NCBI GenBank assembly: GCA_944472135.2
Contig: OX235262.1
Coordinates: 55,276,440-55,340,439, forward strand
Direction of reading: 5' to 3'
Length of the DNA stretch: 64,000 nucleotides
Source of the DNA: Trichobilharzia regenti
Taxonomy: Eukaryota > Platyhelminthes > Trematoda > Strigeidida > Schistosomatidae
Position numbers and translations under genes: made by a program. Position 1 is the first letter of the stretch. Every line of letters starts with the position of its first letter. Below, piece by piece: positions 52,721 to 62,994 of this stretch. A model generated the notes under the pieces. It saw only the letters and a program-made list of their open reading frames with translations. It made no database searches and had not been told where the DNA came from.

Positions 52721-53636
52721 AAAAAATTTTATTATTATCGAATGAATTCACCAATGTCAACCATTTCCTGTTTCGCATACCTGGTTGATATTGAAACAAA
52801 CTCCTCTGACTTGGACTAAATGTAAACCCTTTTATGAAGGGCCCACATGGAAATCATATGTACTGACTAACAGTTGCAAGAAGAAATTTCTAAACGAGAT
52901 ATGAACACCATAAGAACAGTTATCCATTCAATGATTTTATGCAGTTGAGCAAGAATTTTATCATCGAAGGTCGATACGTGTCAGCATTAAGAATTGTGTA
53001 TAAAAAAATAAAGCACAATAGTAATTCCACTTCAGCCTTTTGAAGTGACAACAGCAAGCTTAATTAGATTCTGTTGGACGATGAGACTATCTAAGACAGT
53101 TTTGGATAGGTAGACCGTTATTGATGTAGTAACGGTGATGAGTGAAGATGAAGTAAAACTGTGGGTCACTCGGAGATTTGAACTTGCAGTCTCTGAATTA
53201 CTAAGCATTAGCAGTGCTGAAAGCAGTTCTATCTCATGGTTCAGCTGGTAGGTCCATGCACTAGTAATTCAGAAGCCATAGACTCTAATTATGTTTTTAG
53301 AATAGAAATGGTCATCAGATTGTAGCAACAACGGATTACCTATGCTAATCTTTTTTATTAAGATAACTAAATATTTCGAATTCTCCGATATTTGTTATCT
53401 TGTATATAATAATTCTTTATTATCCTCCTGTAATTGACTCATTAATTTAACCAATACCTCTCAGAAGAGTTTACTTACAGTGATTTAGATAACTTCTGAC
53501 ATGATCAAGTAATTGTATCAACCGAATTCTACTGCATAACAATTTTAATCTTTGATTAATTACGCCAGACTTTCATTCATTCTTTTGGTGAATTTTGGAA
53601 CTGGTTCGATTTAATTATGCTATCACTGTGCGATAA
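52721..53636. other. No recognisable feature
   Basis: AT-rich, with no coding or repeat signature that I trust. Confidence 0.45.
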
Positions 53637-55680
53637 ATATTATTATTTTATTAATAATTACTTGAGTACCGAGTGGGACACAGAGCTTCAACAACGCATC
53701 TCCATTGTCTTCTATTTTCTGCCATCCTCTTCAGCTGAGTACACGACTGACCATAATCTCTCATCTCTTCCTCCATGTCACCCTAGGACAATCCACTCAT
53801 CGCTTCCCATTTAGATTCCACTCGAGCAATGGCCTGGTGTGCATTGCGTGTGATGTCATTCGACAGTCTCCTGGATGTATGGCCAATTCATCTCCATTTT
53901 CTCCCACACATTTTTTGAGCGATCGGCTCTAGCCTGTTGGTTTTTTCCCAGCCAGAGTTTCTTGTTACTAATTCTTTCTGGCTGGCTGGTTGACCATTCG
54001 ATCTTCAGTATGAAGCCAGCGAAGACTGACCGTTGGAAATCTTTTTGGTTACACGCTAGCCAAGTCTCTGACCTGTATAGAAGAACTGACTTCACATTGG
54101 TGTTGAAAATGCGAATCTTGTTGTTTTAATGCTGTGGAGTGCAGAAGATTTCCGAACTGGTTTCAGGCTGATGGAAGCTTATCTTGCTTTTCGGATTCTC
54201 ACTGACTGGCTTTAAAAACTTCGTCCGTTCCGATTTTCTGTAGTTCAAACGATGCTTCTCGGATGAGTGAAGGAGGCAACCTCTGTTGAATCTCTCCCGT
54301 TGATGGTAATTGGTGCGGTGGTTGTTACATCACCTCAGTCTTCTCTATGTTCATCTGCAGTCCTGTCTTCGCTGCCAGCCGGCCTTTTCTGCCAGTTTGT
54401 TGGTTTATCACCTTCAAGCCTTCGAGTTTGTGTGACATTAGATATTTATCATCCACTTGCGAAATCAAGATCTTCTAGGGTCTTCTTATCGGTCATCCAG
54501 CGTATTCCTGACTCCTCACCCCCAACGGTCTGAGGCATAATCCAGTTCACCACAATTAAGAATATCGTCGGTGATAATAAGCAGGCAGCGTTGTTTTACT
54601 CCTGTATTCACTTCGAATGCCTGACCGAGTTTTCCGTTTGCGGTCACTTGACACGTGGCATTGTCATGTAGTTGTTGAATGAGGTTGACAAAGACATGAG
54701 GTATGCCGTATTGTTGAATTAGTTTCCGCACGCCATAGTAGTGGTACTTTTCAGTCAAGGCTGTCTGTCGAAGGCCTTTTGGAGGTCGATGAAGGAAGTT
54801 GAAGGAGGGGTTTGACTGCCATTCTTTGCTTTGTTCGATGGTGATGCGTAGAGTTGCAATTTGATCAGCACATGATCTGCCTTTCCCGAATCCAGCTTGT
54901 TCGGGGTGGCGGGGGCGGAGTTCTGGATCCAGTGCATCCTTTATTCTCCCCAGAATGATGCAAATTAGTATTTTACTTGGCGTGGACATGAGCACAGGCC
55001 TAAGTTGCTCTTCTTTGGAGGTTTGACGAAGTAGCCCTTTTTCCAATCAGTAGATACCCTTCCTTCTTTTCAAACTTTTAGCAGTAACGGAGTGAGAATA
55101 TCTCCCTTAATCTCCGGGGCCGTCTTTATTGCTTCGGGAGGAATGCCGTCTGGTCCTGCTGCCTTCCCCAATGAACTTCATTAGCTTGATCACATTCATG
55201 ATTTCTTCTTTCGTTGGATGGGTGGTGTCCACTGGCATTTCCGTGTGTGCTGTAGGTGGTATTTCTGGGAGAGTTGCAGGTGATGATGGCCGATTGAAGA
55301 GACCTTTAAAGTGATCAGCTCATGGTTTGATTTGGTTCTCCTCCTTGGTGATCAGGTTTCCTTTGAGCACCTTTTATTGGTTTCATCATCAGGGTTGATC
55401 TCTTCCAGGATAGAGACTTGATTATCTGATATAGTATCTCTTTTGCTTGCGGCCAGTCTGTTCTGCTTCAGTTTCTGGCCAGTTTGTCGTATAATTTTCA
55501 TTTATCTTTTCTAGCACTCTTCTTCACTTCTTGATTCAGTGCAGTGTACATTGAACTCAGTTTCTCCTTCTGCTGTCCACCCTTGCATTGAATCATCTTC
55601 TCTTTTGTGCTATAAATGACAGCGATTTATTCACCTGGTACACCTGGCACTTGTTATTCAAGTCTTTAGTTGATTCATTC
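53637..55680 (-). pseudogene. RTE/SR2-like element, 5'-truncated
   Basis: Minus strand: linker (KKSARKDK-like, 55640-55480), then 55046-54516 with STPSKILICIILGRIKDALD, PEQAGFGKGRSCADQIATLR, QYGIPHVFVNLIQQLHDNAT and TGVKQRC (RT regions). The box with catalytic Asp residues falls in a degraded stretch. 54095-53856 has the C-terminal SVLLYRSETW and RISNKKLWLGKNQQA. It ends at a TTA-rich tail near 53640. Several frameshifts. It differs enough from 59140-60640 to be an older subfamily. Confidence 0.8.
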
Positions 55681-55985
55681 ATTTTTCTTTGAACAAATGA
55701 ACTGGTGAGAATAACTGAACAAATAAAGGTGTTTCCTTATTTACGAATTAAATCTCGACTGTACAGTTCAGTGTCTGTCAAGTTGAATACCTAGTTTGAT
55801 TTAGGGTATTGCTGTAATGCCGTCAGTCTGTGCTAGTTTCTGTTTTTCAGAAATTCTTTCATGTTACTTCAAATAATCTCTGATATGTTAGGAAATCTCA
55901 TCATTTCATAAGCCGAAATAAATTCCACAATGGAAACAGCTTTTATTCTTTTTAAGTATGGTGCTTGCTTTCCAAGGAGTGAAAT
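55681..55985. other. No recognisable feature
   Basis: AT-rich flank of the RTE fragment. Confidence 0.4.
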
Positions 55986-56150
55986 AAAAATTTTGTAACA
56001 GTGGAGCGTAAGGCTTCAAAGATTTGAAGTTTCATTAGCGATGGTATCGATTTTGTGGGGTGGGGTTGCTAGCTTCATATCCAGTCTTCCCTCTATCCCA
56101 GTGATAACGGTCGGCTAGTAAAGTAAGCGAAATTTAGGAGTGTGTCGGCC
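55986..56150 (-). repeat. SINE-3, degenerate
   Basis: Same order as 13571-13740 on the minus strand: TACTAGCCGACCG, GGACTGGATATGAAGCTAGC, then a decayed tail GAAGCCTTACGCTCCACTG. The head is not recognisable. Confidence 0.55.
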
Positions 56151-56395
56151 GGTGAATAATTTCCGCAAACTAATAAGCTGTGAATTTTATCATTCAACAC
56201 TGATTACCAATCGACTGGTTAATTCAGCATATTTGCCAGTTGATACATATTACTGCTCATTAGTACCAGTCTCAAAGGGCACTTTGCATTTTGGAAGATC
56301 TAATTATTATTGTATCTTGGCTTACTTATTTTTTTCTGGTTTGCGACTGTCATCACATAATCCATGCTCCTTAAAACCTGCCTCTAAAAGTTTGA
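56151..56395. other. No recognisable feature
   Basis: The 86-codon plus frame 56140-56400 has no motif I recognise. Confidence 0.35.
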
Positions 56396-56399
56396 CATA

Positions 56400-56525
56400 G
56401 ATCGCTTCTAGATGGGGTTATAGGTGTGTCATGCTCAGGAAGACAAGACCAGAACGGAATAGCTGTTGAATGTTACTAGTGTTTCAATGGTTCTCTAACT
56501 AATTTCATTTTATGACGAAAAATAA
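56400..56525 (+). repeat. HHR-SINE 3' fragment
   Basis: Plus strand: remnant of the ribozyme (GGAAGACAAGACCAGAACGG, AATAGCTGTTGAATG), then CAATGGTTCTCTAACTAATT and TCATTTTATGACGAAA. Ribozyme destroyed. Confidence 0.6.
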
Positions 56526-56788
56526 ACTTACTAGTGAACAGTTCAGTTGAATTATTACTACAAGAGATATGTTTGGTGCATTTGTGTTGCCCTGCTATCC
56601 CATAGGGGACTTAAGTGTTTCTTGTAACTGCAGACTCACTCTTTAAAAGTCTTCTTCATTGAACAAGTTTTTAAACGTATTCAGTTATTTGAAAAGTAGA
56701 GAGCTTGTAATGATGATGTCACTATAAATTCTTTCGAAAATCACGGAATATACACACTGGATCATAGGAGTTATTAAGAAGACAGTTG
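56526..56788. other. No recognisable feature
   Basis: AT-rich; nothing assigned. Confidence 0.4.
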
Positions 56789-56838
56789 CAGCGAAGAAAA
56801 TTTTCTTTTCAACTAAGTCATCATCATCATCAAGGCTG
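56789..56838 (-). ncRNA. PLE-type hammerhead with GAT-expanded core
   Basis: Minus strand: stem I CAGC/GCUG (4 bp), GAA, stem III AAGAAA-AU-UUUCUU (6 bp), C17, and a possible stem II GAC-UUA-GUU. The CUGAUGA strand is replaced by CUUGAUGAUGAUGAU, as if the GAU inside the core had expanded as a triplet repeat. All helices remain but the core is enlarged, so activity is unlikely. Confidence 0.6.
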
Positions 56839-57840
56839 TACATTCGTGTATTTATATCAAATGGATGGGAAAGTTCCAGAATAACTTCTGGTTAAGGGTC
56901 AAATTAACAAAAATTACAATTAGGAATTAAAATGTCATAATAAACAGGGGGATGGATAAAACTCAAACAAGGTGGCATCATAATAACTAAGAAGATTGAC
57001 ATTGAGCAATTTGGGGTTAGAAATGTAGAAATAACAAAATAGACAGGATGTTTGGATGAAAAAACCAATGTGATGAATAATTGTTTATGCAACAGGGACT
57101 AAATATATAGAAATAGTAAAATGACAGATAAAAACGAAGTTCAGATATGAAAATATGGTAGTGTAAATAGGGATTACAAAAACTTAAAATAACATGAATA
57201 AACAAGAAGTTTAGATAAGAAAGGCAATGGGATAGCCATTATTAGAAGAATTACCTGTTTATGATGGCTATGGCAGGGACAAGAGTTGGATGTATTTCTT
57301 TTGGATACATAGCGTGGGTTTGAGCTTTCGGATGGCTAGTGCCTCGGCTATGCTCAGATGCCTTATTTTACTCCATTTGATAGGTTTGATCGAATCTTGT
57401 ATATTATTTTGAGGGATTTTTTGAATGTTCGTGAATGTCCTGAATTGACCAGATGTTCTGTCACTGAACTATATATCCGTTTTCGTTCTCCTTTTACTAG
57501 CCGGACTGGATAGTGTTCACGAGGGTGTTTTTCAAGTCGGCGCATGGTACGGCCAATGTACTCAGCTCCGCATGAGCGAGTAAACTAGTATATGCACTAT
57601 GAATTGGCCCAATGCGACAGCTTGTCTTTCACGTTCTGGCTGAATAGTTTCTTGCAGGAAAACGTCAGTCGTAGGCTCACGGCGAAGTATGTTTTTCTCA
57701 GAGATATGCAGAAGCGTTTACGAAGAATTTCTGCTTCAGTGTCACCTTTGAATTCTACACTGAGCAGAAGTATCTTCTTTGGGACGGATATAAGTCACTG
57801 GACATCATTCATATTATGCAAATTTAAAGTTTCAGTGGAA
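56839..57840 (-). pseudogene. PLE linker, GIY-YIG and terminal repeat
   Basis: Minus strand 57800-57600: KKILLLSVEFKGDTEAEILR and KRLCISLRKTYFAVSLRLTF (linker), then AEYIGRTMRRLEKHPREHYP (57565-57510) with YIG, Arg and EH, and SVTEHLVNSGHSRTF. The YIG region is conserved and readable over about 60 codons. 56840-57290 is the 3' untranslated/terminal repeat of the same element. Confidence 0.83.
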
Positions 57841-58324
57841 ATTTATATCTCAACTGTTCAATATACTAAAAAAAGTGAACAAGTAACATCTCGTGAACAC
57901 AAAACAACACTAATTTTTCCAACTAATTTTCTATTTATTTTTATTTACAATTGAATTGAATGAGATTATATAGTTGAACCTATAAATTACACATTTTTGT
58001 TTAGGTCAAAGACCTGAAAAGTTGAATCCACGTGGATGCATGTACTAACTATCTCAGGTGATCAAGTCAACTGACTGTATAATCCTTAATGATTATGATT
58101 ATTATCACTGGCAAATGTGTGTGTGTGTTGAAAATCTGAATCTAAGTTTTATATAATCTATAAGCAACGGATTTAGTAATAATCGCTTAAGTTTAGATAA
58201 ACCTTCAGTTAGCTATACAAATTTTGTTTTTATCCAATTCATTGTAATATTTAGTAAATTTTGGAGGAATCTGAAGTCCACCTAACTCTAAATACCGAAA
58301 TGATCATCTCATAATAAGCTATTT
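57841..58324. other. No recognisable feature
   Basis: AT-rich; nothing assigned. Confidence 0.4.
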
Positions 58325-58515
58325 CTTAATATTTTATTCTGATTATAGCTTGATTCCATACAGTACTTTTGGTAAAAGTATGGAATTTTTAGCATGTGAT
58401 ATCGGTAGACCAAATTTTGCAGGCCGACTATTGATATCAAGCGTGCTTCAGCAAGGGAATTGAACTCCGGACTATGTGCATAGTTGGCGAGTATCCTAAC
58501 CGCTGTGCCACCGAT
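58325..58515 (-). repeat. SINE-2, diverged
   Basis: Minus strand: GTATCGGTGGCACAGCGG head, B box GTTCAATTCCC, body as in the other copies. Possible 7-bp target duplication TTATTCT on both sides. Confidence 0.75.
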
Positions 58516-59019
58516 ACACATTATTCTAATGCAATTTTCCATTAAAGCATGTATTATACTTGGAGATCTGTGATGATAGTATGTACGATTTTTTGGAGAG
58601 CGTTTTGAATAGAACCGATTATTCACAATCATATCAACTGCAAGTGTACAACATAGAAAGTCGACTTTTACAATTCTCTTTCTTCTTTTCGATTTATGCT
58701 AAGCTTAGTGTGATCTACCAGATAAGCTAGATAGGTATTGATTAGTTCTTTTTGGACGTATTCTCAGGTATTAGGTCACCTCTATGACAAACTGTGGTTG
58801 CACTCGGTATGACTATGAATAATGATTAACTTTTGAAATGTCATTCAGTAAATTAGACTGCTTCACTAGACGACTAGGCCCACTGATTGTATAATGAAGA
58901 ATTAGTTCTATTTAAATTAATCTCTATTTCCCGTTGATCTACTATACTGGACTGATATGTTAGGTCTGGATTCACACTTTCGCCCTAATACTGATACTTC
59001 GATGAGGCGTGGAGATTAA
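58516..59019. other. No recognisable feature
   Basis: AT-rich; nothing assigned. Confidence 0.4.
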
Positions 59020-59130
59020 CATGATGTTAATTGGTTGGTGTTGGCAAGCAGTGGAATGCAAGATGTGAATTTCATTCTGTTTGGATGTACCTGAGTCTTG
59101 GTTTCCACTGCTAGTCACAACCAATAAACA
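59020..59130 (-). repeat. Sm-alpha-type fragment with deleted ribozyme
   Basis: The plus strand shows TTGGCAAGCAGTGGAATGCA, AGATGTGAATTTCATTCTG and TTTGGATGTACCTGAG. Compared with 20365-20425, the stem II 5' strand and the CUGANGA core are deleted. A short inverted piece (TTTCCACTGCTAGTCAC) follows. Confidence 0.65.
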
Positions 59131-59139
59131 TAATATCAT

Positions 59140-60640
59140 GTGGATCTTCAGACAGCAATGAGATATCTGTACAAGGAGCCTATATGCCGACAGGGACAGA
59201 GCATTTCTGTACAGTATAATGAATTGACGGTAAATACAGATTACCAAAACAAAATATGGCGGGGTATTTCGCTTCTGTCCATCCCAAGCAAAATACTAAG
59301 CCGGATCATCCTGGAGAGAATCAAACAAGCCCTAGATGAAAAACTTCGACCGGAACAGGCCGAATTCAGGAGAAACAAATCATGTATTGATCAAATCGCC
59401 ACACTACGGATCATCATTGAACAAAGCTTAGAATGGTAGTCACCTCTCTATTTCAACTTCATCGACTTTGGAAAGGCCTTCACCAGTCAGCGTCTATCAA
59501 GGGGTGGTTTGGAAACTACTTCGCCATTACTGGATGCCGCCGACAATTATACATCTCATCCAACAGTTGTAAGAAAATATTGCATGCCAAGTAATCCACA
59601 AAGGGAAACTTACGAAAGCCTTCGAAGTGAGGACGGGAGTGAGGCAACCTGGCTGCCTACTATCGCCAATGATCTTCCTGATTGCAGTAGATTGGATAAT
59701 GCGACAGACAGCGAGCCGGGCAATGAGGAAACAGGCATAAAATGGACTGACACAAAAGACTTGGAGGATCTGGATTTCGCCGATGATATATGTCTGATTT
59801 CCCACAAACTAGAAGATATGCAAGTGAAAAGCAACAAGCTGGCAGAAGAAGCATCAAAGATAGGACTTCAGGCGAGCATAGATAAAACAGAGGTGATGGA
59901 GATTCCTGGCCAACACACACAGCAACAACAACAACAGACAACAATCAGCATAAATGGGAGGAACGTGAGAGAAACAGCCTCCTTTGCCTACCTGGGACGC
60001 TTCGTTTCAACTACAGGCGAACGGAACTGACGAGGATATCAAAGCAAGAATCGGAAAAGCAAGACAAGCTTTCATTACTCTCAAGTCAGTGTGGAGGTCA
60101 GCAGCACTAAGCATCAAAAATAACATCCGGATTTTCAACTTCAATGTGAAGTCAGTGCTACTCACTATACGGATCAGAGACTTGGGGTCGCGTCCCACAG
60201 GGCACTTCGAACAAACTACAGATCATCGTAAACACCTGTCTTTGCTCAATACTTCGCTGCAGATCAGATGGCCGGCGAGAGATGATCAGCAACACGCAGG
60301 AATCTCTGGTAATGAGCGAATCAGCCCAGCAGGAACCGATTATACAACAAATATGCAGGAAGAAATAGAGATGGATCGGCGTGGCCATACTCTGAGAAAA
60401 CAAACCATCAAGTGAGTGACATCACACGCCAGGCCATCTCTCGAGTGGAACCCGACTGAATGGGAAGCGGTGAGTTGGTCGTCAGTGTGAGGGTGACGTG
60501 GAGGAGGACATGCGAAGAGGAGATGAAAGCATGTAAGCAGACGTGGAGCCATGTGAAAACGTTGACGGGCAACCGAACGGAATGGAGACGTTTAGCTGAA
60601 GCCTGATGTTCCTCTAGCAATTAAAGGAAATAATAATAAT
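59140..60640 (+). pseudogene. RTE/SR2-like element, 5'-truncated, RT to tail
   Basis: Plus strand: SIPSKILSRIILERIKQALD, EKLRPEQAEFRRNKSCIDQI (59272-59420), a degraded catalytic region, then DLEDLDFADDICLISHK (59757-59807, the catalytic box as FADD), HTQQQQQQTT, ARIGKARQAFITLKSVWRS, and the C-terminus with GHTLRK and RVTWRRTCEEEMKACKQTWS. It ends in GTTCCTCTAGCAATTAAAGG and an AATAAT run near 60640. Frameshifted and inactive. A close relative of 2480-5945. Confidence 0.85.
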
Positions 60641-61100
60641 AAAAACAAATAGCAACTGATACTCATTACACAAGAGGTTGATCAATGTCTTAATACGTAA
60701 AGGTCTTGCGTTTAAAATAATAGGCGCTGGGTTCGAGACACAAAGAGAATATCATCCATCACTCTCTGGAGATGTAGGTGCAACCAGTTGACGAAATCCC
60801 CCGCTAGCCACCATCAACCTGGAATGGATTCTTTTCTGATACATTACTGAATGAAATAAATTCACCTATAGTACGTTCAATAACTATGCGATGTGCATTA
60901 ATTTTTGGTTATTTGTAAGCCTACAGAAAAGTAGAAAATAATGCGGAAGTACAAATGAGCCATAATAAACTTATTCAGAATGATTGATGATTTAGTCTAG
61001 AGGTGGCTGTTTTCTGAAAACTGCTTCAGGAATAAGATATTAAGAGATGAAGCATGTCAACGTTCGCACAAGATTAGCTGTGTGCAAATACAAATATTTA
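60641..61100. other. No gene; isolated B-box-like motif
   Basis: AT-rich. GGGTTCGAGAC at 60728-60738 resembles a pol III B box, but I could not match the surroundings to a SINE family. Confidence 0.4.
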
Positions 61101-61188
61101 TTCAAGTGTTGGTTTGTAGGGATTTGATTGGTTTCAGGATTTCATCATGAGCTGAAATTAGTTAGAGAACCATTGGAAAACCTGGGAG

Positions 61189-61232
61189 TACTGGACAGTT
61201 GTTTCGTCCTAGTTCGGGACTCTTCAGCAGTA
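61189..61232 (-). ncRNA. HHR-SINE hammerhead ribozyme, intact, left arm
   Basis: Mirror image of 61334-61377: stem I UACUG/CAGUA, CUGAAGA, GUCC-CGAACUA-GGAC, GAA, ACA-AC-UGU, C17. Cleavage is predicted between plus positions 61194 and 61193. Confidence 0.8.
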
Positions 61233-61333
61233 AACACCCACTGGGATTCGAACCCAGGACCTTCCGGTGGCTTAATGGTATACGAGCTCACCTTGTAACC
61301 GGAAGGTCCTGGGTTCGAATCCCAGTGGGTGTT

Positions 61334-61377
61334 TACTGCTGAAGAGTCCCGAACTAGGACGAAACAACTGTCCAGTA
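61334..61377 (+). ncRNA. HHR-SINE hammerhead ribozyme, intact, right arm
   Basis: Stem I UACUG (61334-61338) with CAGUA (61373-61377); core CUGAAGA (61339-61345), which fits CUGANGA; stem II GUCC (61346-61349) and GGAC (61357-61360) with loop CGAACUA; GAA (61361-61363); stem III ACA/UGU with a 2-nt loop; C17 at 61372, with cleavage predicted between 61372 and 61373. Every conserved core nucleotide of a type I hammerhead is present. It lies about 10 nt after the B box of the same SINE. Confidence 0.82.
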
Positions 61378-61440
61378 CTCCCAGGTTTTCCAATGGTTCT
61401 CTAACTAATTTCAGCTCATGATGAAATCCTGAAACCAATA

Positions 61441-61704
61441 TTTATCTTCCAATTCTCAAAAAGCTTGTTTTACATAGGTCAGAGACAAATTGAAACAGCA
61501 GATTGATCGTCCATCATAGGAGGCATGTTTTGGAATCAGAAATGTAGAGCGATAATGAGTACTCAGCTGGCTAGGGTACTTAAACGAACTGCTAAAGGTA
61601 ACACGACAGTGTGCTACATGCTCTGGATGATGATGGCGTACCTCCGGCCTAACAAGTCAACTTAAACAGTAAAGGTCACCACTTAATGTTAAATGAAGAA
61701 TAGA
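61441..61704. other. No recognisable feature
   Basis: Nothing assigned. Confidence 0.4.
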
Positions 61705-61890
61705 TGAGCCCGAATAGCTCAATGGTAACTTTTCTGACTGCAGCACTGGGTGATGCTGGTTCGAATCTCAGAAGATAAATGAGTTCCTTCAAGGTTGCAG
61801 ATACGCCTTGCTGACTGGTGAGTGCCAACTAGCACGAAACCTAGGTCCATGGTTTCCTGTGGCCGATTGCCTCCAGCTATCTAATATCAT
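61705..61890 (+). repeat. SINE-4 (tRNA-derived)
   Basis: Plus strand: GAGCCCGAATAGCTCAATGG with A box TAGCTCAATGG, B box GGTTCGAATCT, then a body with GGTTGCAGATACGCC and CACGAAACCTAGGTCC, and ACC/ATT-rich end. It resembles a tRNA in its first 75 nt but lacks a matching acceptor 3' strand, so it is not a working tRNA gene. A possible decayed copy lies at 19570-19640. Confidence 0.7.
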
Positions 61891-61994
61891 TAGATGAAGA
61901 ATGATGTAGATTAATAATTTGGAGAAATTGCTTGCTTTGATGCATATATGTGGTGAAGATATTTCCTAGAATTACATGAAAATTAAATATTTAT

Positions 61995-62335
61995 AATGAA
62001 TTTATTTATAACTGCTCTAGGAACTTGATTTTCCGTGCTCGAGAACATCTCCCACTATGGCTAAGTAAAGGTGTAGTGAAAACCATCAACAGTTCGATAT
62101 TAGAACACCTGGTGCAAACCAACCACAAAGCCAGCCAGCGTTGAAGAATCCTTCTCTATAATATACCGGGTGCCTAATAAATTGCCAAAATCATCGAAGC
62201 CCCGCATGCTCCAAACAGCAGTGGCTATTGCAATTCACCTCAAACAACCAGTGCTCTGTGTTCAAAAGAAGCAAGTCAAGCCACTACTACTACCCTGGCC
62301 TTCAGCAGAGACTATAAACTCATGAATTTGTAATA
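61995..62335 (+). pseudogene. PLE GIY-YIG C-terminus
   Basis: Plus strand: RNLIFRAREHLPLWLSKG, TINSSILEHLVQTNHKA, then in another frame VAIAIHLKQPVLCVQKKQVK and PLLLPWP. AREHLPLWLSKG is the EH region after GIY-YIG. The same segment is on the minus strand at 33440-33780. Confidence 0.8.
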
Positions 62336-62439
62336 TTATCTTTCCTAATTTTGCTGACATTCAGCTTATTTTATGTTGATGCTATTGAACTGTGATCTAT
62401 TGATATTATTAACTCGATGTTATTGAAACATTAATGTTG

Positions 62440-62545
62440 TTCATAACACTAATTCATTCACTCACTATAATGTATATATAACTGTAGAGCTTGATGATGA
62501 AGTTATCGAAAAGAGAACACTTTGTTCAGTATTCATTGTTTTGTA
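62440..62545 (+). repeat. PLE terminal repeat with hammerhead remnant
   Basis: Plus strand: stem I GAGC/GTTC, TTGATGATGAAGTTATC, GAA, stem III AAG/CTT, U17. C3 is U and one extra U follows the core. The layout fits a PLE hammerhead but the core is defective. Confidence 0.55.
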
Positions 62546-62994
62546 AATTTTAATGGGCATTTTTAATCAGTTAAAATGTAAAGTATCCAATTAAATGTTT
62601 TGGATACGCTCAGTCAGGAGTTAAGTTTTCTTACTTCTAGGATTATCATTCCACAAAATTAGCTTTCTTCACTATCCAGTATTGCTTGTAATCAGCTCTC
62701 TGCACATTACAGCTACAGAATTACTCTGTGAAAATCAATTTAACTGCGGTAGGATATCTTCTAAACACGTAGTTTATCATAAGTTTACCGGATCAATCGA
62801 AGATATTGTTCTATTTAGAAAAAGAATTGTTCTTCTGGTAATCCAAATCGCTCATCACAAATGTACAGCTAACAGAAACAGTCTTTGTTTCCTACACGAT
62901 ATAAAGTGGATGTTGGTTTATAAAACTACTTCCCAATGGAACTAATTTCAAGGTGTAATTTTTCAGTTATTTATAAATTGAGTTATAATATTAA
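62546..62994. other. No recognisable gene
   Basis: The plus frame 62682-62945 (87 codons) has no motif I recognise, and the composition is the same as its surroundings. Confidence 0.35.

Larger units (their letters stand above)
61101..61440. repeat. HHR-SINE perfect head-to-head inverted pair
   Basis: Arms 61127-61268 and 61298-61439 are exact reverse complements over 142 bp, separated by a 29-bp spacer. The right-hand unit has an A box TGGCTTAATGG (61268-61278, mostly in the spacer), a B box GGTTCGAATCC (61312-61322) and an intact hammerhead. The left-hand unit has B box, intact hammerhead and additionally the 3' tail (61101-61126), but no A box. Perfect arm identity means either very recent formation, gene conversion, or an assembly/cloning artefact. 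Confidence 0.95.

Noticed and set aside
61145..61438. 97-codon minus frame over the palindrome
   Set aside because: It is the translated SINE pair; parallel frames at 23534-23755 and 47768-48031 are the same artefact.
61705..61780. tRNA gene candidate with good A and B boxes
   Set aside because: No 3' acceptor strand pairs with the 5' end and the homology continues into a SINE-like body, so I call it SINE-4.
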